Below the pieces are notes generated by a model. That model was not told where the DNA came from. It did not search any database and was given only the letters and a program-made list of their open reading frames with translations. Source: Streptomyces adelaidensis (GTDB lineage: Bacteria > Actinomycetota > Actinomycetes > Streptomycetales > Streptomycetaceae). From it: a DNA stretch of 64,000 nt. Below, piece after piece: positions 34,755 through 45,186 of this stretch (position 1 is the first letter of the stretch; each line of letters begins with the position of its first letter). The position numbers and the translations under genes were made by a program. Location: positions 1-64,000 of the forward strand of contig NZ_JAEMUX010000033.1 of NCBI RefSeq assembly GCF_016598475.1, read 5' to 3'.

Positions 34755-37700
34755 TTACGCCTCGAACACCTCACGCACCAGCTGCTCCTGCTCGGCCTGG
34801 TGCCGCTTCGCCGAGCCCACTGCCGGCGACGAGCCGTGCGGGCGGGAGATGCGGCGCAGGCGCTCGCCGTGCGGCACGTCCGCGCCGACGGCCAGGTCCA
34901 GGTGGTCGATCAGGTTGAGGGCGATGAAGGGCCAGGCGCCCTGGTTCGCCGGCTCCTCCTGGGTCCAGAGGTACTTCTCGGCGTTCGGGTACTTGGCGAT
35001 CTCCGCCTGGAGCTCGGCACCCGGGAGGGGGTACAGGCGCTCGATGCGGATGATCGCCGTGTCCGTGATGCCGCGCTTCTGCCGCTCGGCGTTCAGGTCG
35101 TAGTAGACCTTGCCGGCGCAGAAGACGACCTTCTTCACCGCGGCCGGGTCGACCGAGGCGTCGCCGATGACGGGACGGAACTGGCCCGTCGTGAACTCCT
35201 CCGCCTTCGACGCGGCGGCCTTGAGGCGCAGCATCGACTTCGGGGTGAAGACCACCAGCGGCTTGTGGTGCGGGTTGTGCACCTGCCACCGCAGGAGGTG
35301 GAAGTAGTTCGACGGCAGGGTCGGCATCGCGACCGTCATGTTGTTCTGCGCGCACATCTGGAGGAAGCGCTCCGGGCGGGCGGACGAGTGGTCCGGGCCC
35401 TGGCCCTCGTAGCCGTGCGGGAGCAGGAGCGTGACGCCGGACGTCTGGCCCCACTTCTGCTCGGCCGACGAGATGAACTCGTCCACGACCGTCTGCGCGC
35501 CGTTGACGAAGTCGCCGAACTGCGCCTCCCACAGGACGAGCGCGTCGGGGCGGGCCAGCGAGTAGCCGTACTCGAAGCCCATCGCCGCGTACTCGGAGAG
35601 GAGGGAGTTGTAGACGTTCAGGCGCGCCTGGTCCTCGGAGAGGTACATCAGCGGCGTGAACTCCTCGCCGGTCTCACGGTCGATGATGACCGCGTGACGC
35701 TGGCCGAAGGTGCCGCGCTGCGAGTCCTGGCCCGCCAGGCGGACCGGGGTGCCCTCAAGGAGGAGGGAGCCGACCGCGAGGGTCTCGCCCATGCCCCAGT
35801 CGATCGTGCCGTCCTCGACCATGCCCGCCCGGCGCTGCAGCTGCGGCAGCAGACGGGGGTGGGCGGTGATGTGGTCGGGGACGTTGACCTGGGACTCGGC
35901 GATGCGCTTGACGACCTCCGCCGTGATCGCGGTGTTCACCGAGACCGGGAAGCCGTCCTGCGGGTCGTGGACCTCGGCGGACGCCGGCTGCGAGGTGGCC
36001 TCGCGGACCTCCGTGAAGACCTTCTCCAGCTGGCCCTGGTAGTCCTGCAGCGCCTGCTCGGCCTCTTCCAGGGTGATGTCGCCGCGACCGATGAGGGACT
36101 CGGTGTAGAGCTTGCGCACCGAGCGCTTCTTGTCGATCAGGTCGTACATCAGCGGCTGGGTGAAGGCCGGGTTGTCCGACTCGTTGTGACCGCGGCGGCG
36201 GTAGCAGATGAGGTCGATCACCACGTCCTTGTTGAACGCCTGGCGGAACTCGAAGGCGAGCCGCGCGATGCGGACCACGGCCTCCGGGTCGTCGCCGTTC
36301 ACGTGGAAGATCGGGGCCTCGATCATGCGGGCCACGTCCGTGGCGTACATCGAGGAACGCGACGACTCGGGGGCCGCCGTGAAGCCGACCTGGTTGTTGA
36401 TGACGATGTGGACCGTGCCGCCGGTGCGGTAGCCGCGCAGCTGCGACATGTTCAGGGTCTCGGCCACCACGCCCTGGCCCGCGAAGGCCGCGTCGCCGTG
36501 CAGGGCCACCGGCAGGACCGTGAAGTCCGTGCCGCCCTTGTTGATGATGTCCTGCTTGGCGCGCGAGACGCCCTCCAGGATCGGGTCCACCGCCTCCAGG
36601 TGCGAGGGGTTCGCGACCAGGGAGACCTTGATCTGCTCGCCGTCGAGACCGGTGAAGGTGCCCTCGGCGCCCAGGTGGTACTTCACGTCGCCGGAGCCGT
36701 GCATCGACTTCGGGTCGAGGTTGCCCTCGAACTCGCGGAAGATCTGCGCGTACGACTTGCCGACGATGTTCGCGAGGACGTTCAGGCGGCCGCGGTGGGC
36801 CATGCCGATGACGACCTCGTCGAGACGGGACTCCGCCGCCGAGTCGAGGACCGCGTCCAGCAGCGGGATGACCGACTCGCCGCCTTCGAGCGAGAAGCGC
36901 TTCTGGCCGACGTACTTCGTCTGCAGGAAGGTCTCGAAGGCCTCCGCCGCGTTCAGGCGGCGCAGGATGCGCAGCTGCTCCTCGCGCTCCGGCTTGGAGT
37001 GCGAGCGCTCGATGCGGTCCTGGATCCACTTGCGCTGCTTGGGGTCCTGGATGTGCATGAACTCGACGCCGGTGGTGCGGCAGTACGAGTCGCGCAGCAC
37101 ACCGAGGATGTCGCGCAGCTTCATCAGGGACTTGCCGGCGAAACCGCCGACCGCGAACTCGCGCTCCAGGTCCCACAGGGTGAGCCCGTGCTCGGTGATG
37201 TCCAGGTCGGGGTGCTTGCGCTGGCGGTACTCCAGCGGGTCGGTGTCGGCCATCACGTGGCCGCGGACCCGGTAGGAGTGGATCAGCTCGAAGACCCGCG
37301 CGGCCTTGGTGACGTCGTCGTCGTGCGAGGCGTCGATGTCCTTGAGCCAGCGGACCGGCTCGTAGGGGATGCGCAGCGCCTCGAAGATCTCGTCGTAGAA
37401 GCCGGTCTCGCCGAGGAGGGAGTTCGCGACGACCCGCAGGAACTCGCCCGAGGCCGCGCCCTGGATGACCCGGTGGTCGTAGGTCGACGTGAGCGTCATG
37501 ACCTTCGCGATACCGAGCTTGTTCAGGGTGTCCTGGGAGGTGCCCTGGAACTCGGCCGGGTAGTCCATGGAGCCGACGCCCATGATGACCGACTGGCCGG
37601 GCATCAGACGGGGCACGGAGTGGACGGTGCCGAGGCCGCCGGGGTTGGTCAGGGAGACCGTCACGCCGGTGAAGTCGTCCATCGTCAGCTTGCCGTCACG

Positions 37701-38537
37701 GGCGCGGCGGACGATGTCCTCGTAGGCCTGCCAGAACTCGAAGAAGTTCAGCGTCTCGGCCTTCTTGATGCCCGCGACGACCAGCTGACGGTCGCCGTTG
37801 GGCTTCACCAGGTCGATGGCGAGGCCGAAGTTGACGTGCGGCGGCTTGACGAGGGTGGGCTTCCCGTCCTTCTCCGCGTAGTGCCAGTTCATCGACGGCA
37901 TGGCCTTGATGGCCTGCACCATCGCGTAGCCGATCAGGTGCGTGAAGGAGATCTTCCCGCCCCGGGCGCGCTTCAGATGGTTGTTGATGACGATGCGGTT
38001 GTCGAACAGCAGCTTCACCGGGACGGCGCGCACGGACGTGGCCGTGGGCAGCTCCAGGGAGGCGTTCATGTTCTTCGCCACCGCGGCGGCGGGGCCGCGC
38101 AGCGTGACCAGCTCCGGGCCCCCGGTGGGAGCCGCGGACGCGGCCTTCGCGGGGGCGGCGGCAGCGGCCGGCTTGGCGGCCGCGGGCTTCGCGGCGGCCG
38201 GGGCCGGGGCGGCAGCGGCGGGCTTCGGGGCCGCCGGCGCGGGCGCGGCCGGGGCCACCGGGGCGGCCTTGGCCGGGGCGGCGGGCGCCGCGGGTGTGGT
38301 GGTCGCTGCGGCCCCCGCGGCCGCAGTGGCCGACGGAGCCGAGGCGGCAGCTGCGCCCGGCTTGTAGTCGGCGAAGAAGTCCCACCAGGCTCGGTCTACC
38401 GAATTCGGGTCCTGGAGGTACTGCTGATAGATCTCGTCGACGAGCCATTCGTTCGGACCGAAGGCCGCAGCGGGGTTCTTACCCGCTTGGTCTGCGTCGG
38501 TCGAGATGCTCGAGTTACTGGGGGACTGTGGCGACAC
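34755..38537 (-). CDS. sucA/kgd: multifunctional 2-oxoglutarate decarboxylase/dehydrogenase E1 fused to a succinyltransferase E2 domain
   Basis: A 1260-residue actinobacterial-type enzyme that converts 2-oxoglutarate to succinyl groups in the TCA cycle. The order is: N-terminal E1 segment ([19 protein letters not shown]), an Ala/Pro-rich linker (residues ~55-125), an E2 acyltransferase core ending in [18 protein letters not shown] (catalytic His near residue 348), then the ThDP-dependent E1 part ([48 protein letters not shown]). No lipoyl domain is present, as in relatives. The GTG at 38537 gives the usual [10 protein letters not shown] start; the frame stays open earlier. Confidence 0.96.
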   Translation of the reverse strand: MSPQSPSNSSISTDADQAGKNPAAAFGPNEWLVDEIYQQYLQDPNSVDRAWWDFFADYKPGAAAASAPSATAAAGAAATTTPAAPAAPAKAAPVAPAAPAPAAPKPAAAAPAPAAAKPAAAKPAAAAAPAKAASAAPTGGPELVTLRGPAAAVAKNMNASLELPTATSVRAVPVKLLFDNRIVINNHLKRARGGKISFTHLIGYAMVQAIKAMPSMNWHYAEKDGKPTLVKPPHVNFGLAIDLVKPNGDRQLVVAGIKKAETLNFFEFWQAYEDIVRRARDGKLTMDDFTGVTVSLTNPGGLGTVHSVPRLMPGQSVIMGVGSMDYPAEFQGTSQDTLNKLGIAKVMTLTSTYDHRVIQGAASGEFLRVVANSLLGETGFYDEIFEALRIPYEPVRWLKDIDASHDDDVTKAARVFELIHSYRVRGHVMADTDPLEYRQRKHPDLDITEHGLTLWDLEREFAVGGFAGKSLMKLRDILGVLRDSYCRTTGVEFMHIQDPKQRKWIQDRIERSHSKPEREEQLRILRRLNAAEAFETFLQTKYVGQKRFSLEGGESVIPLLDAVLDSAAESRLDEVVIGMAHRGRLNVLANIVGKSYAQIFREFEGNLDPKSMHGSGDVKYHLGAEGTFTGLDGEQIKVSLVANPSHLEAVDPILEGVSRAKQDIINKGGTDFTVLPVALHGDAAFAGQGVVAETLNMSQLRGYRTGGTVHIVINNQVGFTAAPESSRSSMYATDVARMIEAPIFHVNGDDPEAVVRIARLAFEFRQAFNKDVVIDLICYRRRGHNESDNPAFTQPLMYDLIDKKRSVRKLYTESLIGRGDITLEEAEQALQDYQGQLEKVFTEVREATSQPASAEVHDPQDGFPVSVNTAITAEVVKRIAESQVNVPDHITAHPRLLPQLQRRAGMVEDGTIDWGMGETLAVGSLLLEGTPVRLAGQDSQRGTFGQRHAVIIDRETGEEFTPLMYLSEDQARLNVYNSLLSEYAAMGFEYGYSLARPDALVLWEAQFGDFVNGAQTVVDEFISSAEQKWGQTSGVTLLLPHGYEGQGPDHSSARPERFLQMCAQNNMTVAMPTLPSNYFHLLRWQVHNPHHKPLVVFTPKSMLRLKAAASKAEEFTTGQFRPVIGDASVDPAAVKKVVFCAGKVYYDLNAERQKRGITDTAIIRIERLYPLPGAELQAEIAKYPNAEKYLWTQEEPANQGAWPFIALNLIDHLDLAVGADVPHGERLRRISRPHGSSPAVGSAKRHQAEQEQLVREVFEA

Positions 38538-38964
38538 GGCGGCAACCGCCCTCTTCCGCTTCACAAGGTGATGGACAGCGGGAATAAAGGCTACGCCCCC
38601 GTGGCCGGGAAGGTCAGGCCGAGCCCGCCCATCGTCGTGTAAGTCACATCGGAAAGTGCGTTTCGGTGGCGGAAATGGCGGGAAACAAGCGTGGTTCCGG
38701 TCCGGAACGGGGGTGAGGGGCGCGGTGTGGGCATGCGTACGGTCGGGCCTGCGGTGATGTACACGCGGCCCTTTGCCCGAACGCACCTGATCACACGTGT
38801 CCGTCAGTGCGGACCTGGCGTGGATCTTGTGGCTCCGTTTCGAACTTTACGTCAACTTGGCGAAGAAGTAAGCCCCGGGAGGATGAGCGAAATCCGGCAA
38901 TGGCGGGGGGATTCAGCCAGGGGTGTGGCGGGTATCCGGGGCGCCCCTGTCGCGGGGCGGCGCC
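38538..38964. other. 427-bp intergenic region upstream of sucA/kgd
   Basis: No gene is supported. It should contain the sucA/kgd promoter and the end of the two-component transcript, all on the minus strand. I see no clear terminator hairpin or -10/-35 pair. Confidence 0.4.
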
Positions 38965-40203
38965 TCATGGCGCCGGTAGCGCCACCTGGATGCGGCAGCC
39001 CTTGGGGGACTCGGCCACGCCGATGCGGCCGCCGTGCAGGTCCACCGCCCAGCGGGCGATCGCGAGGCCGAGGCCGGTGCCGCCGTCACTGCCGGGGCCG
39101 TGGGGGGAGCTGACGGCACCTCGGTTGAAGCGTTCGAAGACGCGGTGCCATTCGGACTCGGGGATGCCGGGGCCCTCGTCGAGGACTTCGAGGTCGATGG
39201 ACTCGGGGGTGGGGCCGCGGCGGGCCTTGACGGTGACGCGGCCGTGCGGCGGGCTGTGCTTGACCGCGTTGTCGATGAGGTTGGCGACGACCTGGTGGAT
39301 CCGCTCCGGGTCCGCGTTGGCCGTCAGTTCCGGCGGGTGCACATCGAGGTGCAGATGGACGTCCGTTCGCGTGTGGTTGCCGGAGCCCGAAGTGATGCCG
39401 CCGCGCGCGGTGGACACCATCTGGGCCTCCTTGAGGACGCCCGAGAGGTACGGCCACACCTCGAAGCGGCGGCGGCGCAGGGGGACGACGCCGTTGTCCA
39501 GGCGGGAGAGGTCCAGCAGGGTCTCCACCAGCCGGCCCAGGCGCTCGGTCTGCTTCAGGGCCGTACGCATCGTCTCGGGGTCGGCGGCCGAGATGCCGTC
39601 CACGATGTTCTCCAGGACGGCCCGCAGGCCCGCGATGGGCGTGCGCAGCTCGTGCGAGACATTCGCCACGAGCTCCTTGCGCTGGCGGTCCTGGGCCTCC
39701 AGCTCGTCGGCCATGAGATTGATCGTGTGCGCGAGGTCGCCCAGCTCGTCCCGGCGGTTCTCCCGGACCCGGCGCGTGTAGTCGCCGCGCGAGATGGACC
39801 GGGCGACCGCGTTCATCTCGTCCAGCGGGGAGGTGAGCGAATGCGCCACGAACTGCGTAATCAGAAGTGTGGCGATCATCGAGAACACCATGATGAAGCG
39901 CAGCTCGGTCTTGGTCTGCACCGCGATCATCGACAGACCGGTGGTGATCAGGACCGAGATGACGACGAGCGCGCCGAGCTTCGTCTTGATCGAGAAGGGG
40001 CGCAGACCGCCGAGCGGTCCCGCGCCCTTCCGCGACTGCGTGCCACTGACGCTCAGCGGGCGTGGGTCACCGACGCTCGGCGAGTGTGGGTCACCGACGC
40101 TCGGCGAGTGTGGGTCACCGACGCTCGGCGAGTGTGGGTCACCCACGCTCGGCGGGCGTGGGTCACCGAGGTTCCGCGACCGTGGGTCACCGACACCGCT
40201 CAT
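38965..40203 (-). CDS. two-component sensor histidine kinase
   Basis: A 412-residue membrane kinase. Residues 1-60 are a repeat-rich cytoplasmic tail, ~75-95 and ~103-120 are two membrane helices with almost no outer loop, and HAMP is ~120-175. The HisKA box ELVANVSHELRTPIAGLRAV (phospho-His near 183) is followed by the ATPase parts NLIDNAVKHS, DEGPGIP and GTGLGLAIARW. The tiny loop suggests it senses the membrane or an intramembrane partner. Its response regulator gene lies 65 bp upstream. Confidence 0.93.
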   Translation of the reverse strand: MSGVGDPRSRNLGDPRPPSVGDPHSPSVGDPHSPSVGDPHSPSVGDPRPLSVSGTQSRKGAGPLGGLRPFSIKTKLGALVVISVLITTGLSMIAVQTKTELRFIMVFSMIATLLITQFVAHSLTSPLDEMNAVARSISRGDYTRRVRENRRDELGDLAHTINLMADELEAQDRQRKELVANVSHELRTPIAGLRAVLENIVDGISAADPETMRTALKQTERLGRLVETLLDLSRLDNGVVPLRRRRFEVWPYLSGVLKEAQMVSTARGGITSGSGNHTRTDVHLHLDVHPPELTANADPERIHQVVANLIDNAVKHSPPHGRVTVKARRGPTPESIDLEVLDEGPGIPESEWHRVFERFNRGAVSSPHGPGSDGGTGLGLAIARWAVDLHGGRIGVAESPKGCRIQVALPAP

Positions 40204-40205
40204 AC
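40062..40205 (-). repeat. six-copy 24-bp tandem repeat inside the histidine kinase gene
   Basis: Units begin at 40062, 40086, 40110, 40134, 40158 and 40182, the central ones nearly identical. Each codes an octapeptide, mainly SVGDPHSP. Being a multiple of three, copy number can change without a frameshift. Confidence 0.95.
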
Positions 40206-40268
40206 CGCCACCAGCCCCCTGTGCCTACGTGCCTGCGTGTGCTCTGCGCACGCGGTGCGAGCACCGGT

Positions 40269-41006
40269 TCAGGGCGTCGGGGTCTCCAGGGCGTACCCCA
40301 CACCGTGCACCGTGCGGATCCGCTCCGCGCCGATCTTCCGCCGCAGCGCCTTGATGTGGCTGTCCACGGTCCGCGTCCCCGACGCGTCCGCCCAGTCCCA
40401 CACCTCGGCGAGCAGCTGTTCGCGCGAGAGTACGGCACGCGGGGTGTTCGCGAGGCATACGAGGAGGTCGAACTCGGTGGGCGTGAGGTGTACGTCCTCG
40501 CTGCGCACCCGGACCCGGCGCTGCGCGTGGTCGATCTCCAGCTCGCCGAGGCGCAGGATGCCCGAGCGCGGTGTGGTGGCGGCCAGCGCGGCCCGCTCCA
40601 CCCGGCGCAGCAGGACGTGCACACGCGCGGCCAGCTCACGCATGGAGAACGGCTTGGTCATGTAGTCGTCGGCGCCGACGCCGAGCCCGACCAGCATGTC
40701 CGTCTCGTCGTCCCGGGCGGTGAGCATCAGCACGGGGACGGGCCGCTGGGCCTGGACGCGCCTGCACACCTCCAGGCCGTCGAAGCCGGGCAGCATGATG
40801 TCGAGGATCAGCAGGTCGGGCTGCCAGGCCTCGGCGGTGTCCACGGCGGCCGGACCGTCGGACGCGGTCTGTACGACGAAACCCTCGGCGCGCAGGCGGG
40901 CCGCGATGGCGTCGACGATCGTCGGGTCGTCCTCGACCACGAGCACCCGGCGCTGCGCGCCCGGCGTCGCTGTCGTGCTGCTGTGGGAGGTGTGTGTCTG
41001 CTCCAT
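40269..41006 (-). CDS. OmpR/PhoB-type response regulator
   Basis: A 245-residue regulator. The receiver domain (residues ~20-135) has acidic VVEDD, phospho-Asp in LLILDIMLPGFDG and Lys in YMTKPFSMREL. The winged-helix output domain (~150-240) has LTPTEFDLLVCLA, DSHIKALRRKIG and IRTVHGVGYAL. It is upstream of the kinase gene on the same strand. In S. coelicolor a similar pair sits next to sucA, as I recall. Confidence 0.95.
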   Translation of the reverse strand: MEQTHTSHSSTTATPGAQRRVLVVEDDPTIVDAIAARLRAEGFVVQTASDGPAAVDTAEAWQPDLLILDIMLPGFDGLEVCRRVQAQRPVPVLMLTARDDETDMLVGLGVGADDYMTKPFSMRELAARVHVLLRRVERAALAATTPRSGILRLGELEIDHAQRRVRVRSEDVHLTPTEFDLLVCLANTPRAVLSREQLLAEVWDWADASGTRTVDSHIKALRRKIGAERIRTVHGVGYALETPTP

Positions 41007-41137
41007 CGCCCGCCCCTGAGTTGCTTTCCGGAATCAGTGGGGTGATCCCTTGACTGCGCATGGGTGCGCATGACTGCGATTGACGCTTGAATGATCGGCG
41101 CCAGGCAAGCAGGGTACGGGCAGTCACCACGCCACGG

Positions 41138-41812
41138 CTATCCAGGTCGGACCGCGAGATGTACGACGTCCGGAACTCCCCGGGCAACCGGGATCTCTTC
41201 GGTACGCACGTGTTGGAACCCGGCATTCCCCAAGGTTTCCTCGAATTCCGCAGATGGCTGGGCGGACCACACCGCGAGTACCCCACCAGGCCTCAACACC
41301 CTTGCGCAGCTTGCCAGTCCGGCAGGTGAGTACAGGTTTCCGTTGCCCTCGCAGACGGTCCAACCAGGCCCGTTGTCGATGTCGAGGCAGAGCGCGTCGA
41401 ACGTGTCGGATGTCTCATTGACGTACTCGACGAGATCCGCTGCGACGATGTCCGTGCGGGGGTCGGCGAGCGCCCGCTCGGAGACTTGGGCCAGTGGTCC
41501 CGCGCGATGCCATTCGATGACGGAGAGTTCGCGTTCGACAACTGTGATCGGCCCCCAACGCGGGTCGGCCGCGGCGTGCGCGAGCGAGAAACCGACGCCC
41601 AGACCCCCGATCAGCACACTCGGCCGAAAACGACCGGCCAGCGCGTCGAGGGCGGCGTCGACCAGTAACCGCTCCGAGCGCCCGTCCGAAGTGTCCATGA
41701 GGAAGCACCCGTTGGCGATGATCTGCAGCAGCTCCCCGTGCCGCCGCAGCACGACCTCGCCGTACGGGCCCTCGCGCCGGTCGATGACTTCGGGTGGGTC
41801 AGTGGTGGGCAT
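41138..41812 (-). CDS. spermidine synthase-like (SAM-binding) protein
   Basis: A 224-residue Rossmann-fold protein of the polyamine aminopropyltransferase/methyltransferase group. It has GPYGEVVLRRHGELLQIIANG and the nucleotide loop VLIGGLGVGFSLAHA (near residue 77), then ITVVERELSVIEWH, the acidic adenosine-binding stretch. It is shorter than true spermidine synthases. ATG 41812 is used; GTG 41839 is also possible. A TTA codon at 41668-41666 (the first Leu of RLLVDAAL) marks it as a possible bldA-dependent gene. Confidence 0.82.
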   Translation of the reverse strand: MPTTDPPEVIDRREGPYGEVVLRRHGELLQIIANGCFLMDTSDGRSERLLVDAALDALAGRFRPSVLIGGLGVGFSLAHAAADPRWGPITVVERELSVIEWHRAGPLAQVSERALADPRTDIVAADLVEYVNETSDTFDALCLDIDNGPGWTVCEGNGNLYSPAGLASCARVLRPGGVLAVWSAQPSAEFEETLGNAGFQHVRTEEIPVARGVPDVVHLAVRPG

Positions 41813-41882
41813 TGGCCCATCTTCACGCGTCCTTGGCACGCGGGCGGCCGAATTACGGCGGCCCCGCCGCCACTTGGCGTGA

Positions 41883-43637
41883 TCAGAGCACCAGGCCGTG
41901 GCCGTACGGGAAGACCGGGTCCTCGGTGTCGTTGGGTACGTCGGAGCGGGACGCCTCGACGGCCGCCATGGAACGCGGCAGCTCGAAGGGCAACCGGCCC
42001 TCGGCGCGGGCCCGTCCGAAGGCCACGTCCAGCAGGGCCGCGTCGGACGCCCCGTAGTCGGCGACGAGCGCGGCGGCCTTCGCGGCGATCTCCGGGAGTA
42101 CGGCGGGGCGTTCCAGGTTGACGCAGACCAGGGTGGGCACGGCCTTGAGCAGCGCCAGGATCTCCTTCAGCCGCTCCTCGCCGAACGCCAGCGACCCGGC
42201 GTGGAAGAACGACTCGAAGAACCCCGGCCGTTCCTCATGCGGCGTGCGCAGCCGCAGCACGGCCACGTCCGCGTCGGCCGGCTCGGCCACGACATTGCCG
42301 TACAGGGACGCCGTCTGCGCGCCCACGCCCTCGACGTACAGGTTCGGGCGGTCGGTGAGGGGGAGCAGGGAGTGGTTGGTCAGGACCGTGAGGGAGCGGC
42401 GCTGGGCGGCGCGGCCGAGGGCGGTGAACTCGCTCGCGCCGACGGTCTCCTCGGCCCGGTTCGGGTCGACGTAGCGCCGCTCGAAGAGCCCGAGCACGAA
42501 CTTCTCGCGCAGGAGCCGGCGTACGGAGGTATCGAGGCGCTCCTCGGAGATCCGGCCGGAGCGGACCAGCTCCACGATCACCTCGGGGCACTGTTCGCCG
42601 CCGAACTGGTCGGCGCCCGCGTCCAGGGACTTCGCCGCGCGTTCGGCGACGGTGAGGTGTTCGACGCCCCAGGCGCGGGCCTCGTGCATCTCGTCGCCGA
42701 TGGGCGCGTCGGTGAGCAGGCCCCAGTCGGTGCAGACGATGCCGTCGAAGCCGAGGCGTTCGCGCAGCAGCCCGGTCAGGACGTCCCGGTTGAAGCCGAA
42801 GCCGACCTCCTCCCAGTCGTCCACACCGATCGGCCGGCCGTAGTACGGCATCATCTGCGAGCAGCCGGCCTCGATGGCCGCCTTGAACGGCGCGAGGTGG
42901 TGGTCGCGCATGCCGCCCGGATAGATCTGGTCCTTGCCGTGCGGGAAGTGCGGGTCCTCGCCGTCCTTCTGCGGTCCGCCGCCGGGGAAGTGCTTGACCA
43001 TGGCGGCGACGGAGCGCGGACCGAGCCGGGGTCCTTGAAGACCGCGTACGTACGCCCGTACGAGTGCGCTCGTGACCTCGGCGGACGAGCCGAAGGTGCC
43101 GGACTGGCGGGACCAGCGGGGCTCGGTGGCGAGGTCGATCTGCGGATGCAGGGCGACGCGGAAGCCGACGGAGAGATACTCGCGGCGGACCGTGTCGCCG
43201 AACCGTTCCACCAGCTCCGGTTCGCCGATCGCGGCCAGGCCCAGGGGTTCGGGCCAGGCCGAGAAGGCGCCGGAGTTGAAGGACGCGCCCGGGTTGTCGG
43301 TGAACGAGTGGCGCGGGTCGGTGGAGAGGGTGACCGGGATGCCCAGCCGGGTGTCCGCCGCGAGCGCCTGGAGCCGGTTGACCCACTCGGCCGTCTCCCG
43401 GACGCCGTGCTGACCCAGGAGGTTGAAGTGGGTCAGATGCCCCTCCGTGACCAGCTCGGTGGTGCCGCGCCGGAGGAACGGTCCGTCGGTGGCGTCGACG
43501 AGCGTCCCGTCGCCGTTCATCGTCAGCATCGAGTGGAAGAGCTGGCCCGCCTTCTCCGCGAGGGTCATCCGGGCCAGGAGGTCCGCCACCCGTTCGTCGA
43601 CGGGGCGGTTCGGGTCGCGGTACGGGGACGTGGGCAT
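41883..43637 (-). CDS. glycoside hydrolase family 3 beta-glucosidase-like enzyme
   Basis: A 584-residue GH3 enzyme without a signal peptide, so cytoplasmic. The start RVADLLARMTLAEKAGQLFH and the blocks VAAMVKHFPGGGPQKDGEDP and KAAIEAGCSQMMPYYG are typical. The nucleophile Asp is in GFDGIVCTDWGLL (near residue 306). It follows an MFS sugar-type transporter gene by 42 bp on the same strand, so imported glycosides are probably cleaved inside the cell. Confidence 0.93.
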   Translation of the reverse strand: MPTSPYRDPNRPVDERVADLLARMTLAEKAGQLFHSMLTMNGDGTLVDATDGPFLRRGTTELVTEGHLTHFNLLGQHGVRETAEWVNRLQALAADTRLGIPVTLSTDPRHSFTDNPGASFNSGAFSAWPEPLGLAAIGEPELVERFGDTVRREYLSVGFRVALHPQIDLATEPRWSRQSGTFGSSAEVTSALVRAYVRGLQGPRLGPRSVAAMVKHFPGGGPQKDGEDPHFPHGKDQIYPGGMRDHHLAPFKAAIEAGCSQMMPYYGRPIGVDDWEEVGFGFNRDVLTGLLRERLGFDGIVCTDWGLLTDAPIGDEMHEARAWGVEHLTVAERAAKSLDAGADQFGGEQCPEVIVELVRSGRISEERLDTSVRRLLREKFVLGLFERRYVDPNRAEETVGASEFTALGRAAQRRSLTVLTNHSLLPLTDRPNLYVEGVGAQTASLYGNVVAEPADADVAVLRLRTPHEERPGFFESFFHAGSLAFGEERLKEILALLKAVPTLVCVNLERPAVLPEIAAKAAALVADYGASDAALLDVAFGRARAEGRLPFELPRSMAAVEASRSDVPNDTEDPVFPYGHGLVL

Positions 43638-43679
43638 CCGGGTTCCTTGTATGTGGCGGCCGGGCGGGCCGGTGCGGGG

Positions 43680-44987
43680 CTACTTGACCGAGCGGACGAA
43701 CCGGACGGCGAGGGCGCCCGCGACCGAGACGACGGCGCCGAAGAGGAACAGGGCGCTGTAGTTGCCGCCGCTCCCTCCCGCGCCGATGGCGAGCAGGCTG
43801 GGGGCGATGATCGGGACGAGGGACTGGGGCAGGGCGTTGCCGATGTTCAGGACGCCCATGTCCTTGGCGGACTCCTCCGGGTTGGGCAGCACCGCGGCGG
43901 CCAGTGCCATGTCCACCGAGAGGTAGAGGCCCTTCGCGAAGCCGAACACGACCATGGCGACCAGGTACATCCCGAACGTCTGGGAGGTCGCGACCAGCCC
44001 CAGACCGACGGCCATGCCGAGCGAGGAGCCCAGGACGTACGGCTTGCGGCGGCCCGAGCGGTCGGAGAGCTGACCGCCGACGAGCGAGCCGACGACGGTG
44101 GCCGCGACCATCACGAGGATGCCGACGAAGAACTTGTCGGCGACCTCGGTGCCGTCGTAACCCATCCGGTCCATCAGGAAGTAGACGGAGTAGCTGGTCA
44201 CGCAGGCGGCGCCGGTGAAGATCAGGAAGCGGCCGGCGAAGTTCCACGCGAAGTCGGGGTGCCGGCGCGGATTCACCCAGAAGCTGCGCAGGAACTCCTT
44301 CACGCTGTACGGCTGGAAAGCGCCGGCGCGCGCCGGGCGGTCGCGGTCCTTGATGACCACGGTCAGGAAGCCGACGGAGGCCAGCCCGATCAGCCCGGGC
44401 ACGAGGAACGCGAGGAAGAGCGAACCGCTGAAGAGCTGGGCGAGCCCCGCCCCGGCGACCATCGACAGCGACAGCGTCATGCCGACGATCCCGGAGACCC
44501 GGGCCCGCTGCCGGTCCGGGACCAGGTCAGGTACGCACGAGGTGAGCGCGGCGAGGGTGGCGTTGATGCCGAGCTGCGCGAGCGCCCAGCCGAGCATCAG
44601 CGTGAGCACGCTGGTGCCCAGGGCGACCACGAGAAGACCGGCGAACCCGGCGACCATGCCGCCGAGCAGCCACGGGCGGCGCCGGCCGAAACGGCTGGTC
44701 GTACGGTCCGACAGGGCGCCGAAGACCGGGTTGCCGAGCATCGCGAGCAGCGCGCCGACGGACAGCACCTGACCGAGGGCCGCACCCCGGTTCGCCTCCG
44801 GCACGATCTGGTTCACCCGCAGGGCGAGGGTGACGATGACCGGGGTGAGGACGGCGAGATAGGCGCCGAACTGGGCGAGGGCCAGGCCGAGGACGAGGGT
44901 GGCGGAGGCGGGCTCGATCTGTTCCGAGGGAGTGGGGGACGCAGCGGTCGCCTTGCTGAGCGGGGAGGCGTCTGGGGTGACGGCCAT
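43680..44987 (-). CDS. MFS transporter, probable glycoside importer
   Basis: A 435-residue protein with about 12 membrane helices. The loop DRTTSRFGRRRPWLLGG after the second helix and DRSGRRKPYVLG in the second half are MFS signatures, and the family is near the sugar:cation symporters. It is co-directional with the GH3 gene and divergent from a TetR gene, suggesting a small uptake-and-hydrolysis operon controlled by that regulator. Confidence 0.9.
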   Translation of the reverse strand: MAVTPDASPLSKATAASPTPSEQIEPASATLVLGLALAQFGAYLAVLTPVIVTLALRVNQIVPEANRGAALGQVLSVGALLAMLGNPVFGALSDRTTSRFGRRRPWLLGGMVAGFAGLLVVALGTSVLTLMLGWALAQLGINATLAALTSCVPDLVPDRQRARVSGIVGMTLSLSMVAGAGLAQLFSGSLFLAFLVPGLIGLASVGFLTVVIKDRDRPARAGAFQPYSVKEFLRSFWVNPRRHPDFAWNFAGRFLIFTGAACVTSYSVYFLMDRMGYDGTEVADKFFVGILVMVAATVVGSLVGGQLSDRSGRRKPYVLGSSLGMAVGLGLVATSQTFGMYLVAMVVFGFAKGLYLSVDMALAAAVLPNPEESAKDMGVLNIGNALPQSLVPIIAPSLLAIGAGGSGGNYSALFLFGAVVSVAGALAVRFVRSVK

Positions 44988-45130
44988 GGGCTCTCCTGGG
45001 GGACGAGGGCGGCATCATCGCCGCGCAGGCCCGTTCAGGGAAGCAGCAAAACCGAGTGGGTGCTAGGTATTGGTCAAGTGGCCAGAATCACGCCGCGCAT
45101 GGCTTGAAGGGAGGGCCGGTTGACTCGTGT

Positions 45131-45141
45131 AACCGACGGTT
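45131..45141. promoter_or_regulatory. palindrome AACCG-A-CGGTT between the MFS and TetR genes
   Basis: An 11-bp palindrome 46 bp before the TetR start, just after TTGACT (45120-45125), which could be a -35 box. Candidate operator for the TetR protein. Confidence 0.4.
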
Positions 45142-45186
45142 CGCGCGGGCCTTCGAGGGCGCGGGATACGCGGCTGATCCGGGGAT

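Noticed and set aside
34800-38642. A 1280-codon plus-strand open frame opposite sucA/kgd, and a 1069-codon one at 41898-45107 opposite the GH3/MFS genes
   Set aside because: Both are shadows of confident minus-strand genes in high-GC DNA, with Val/Gly/Arg/Asp-rich composition and no domain.
40062-40205. Regular 24-bp repeats that might be read as a CRISPR array
   Set aside because: The units are contiguous with no spacers, in frame, and inside a kinase gene; no cas genes are present.
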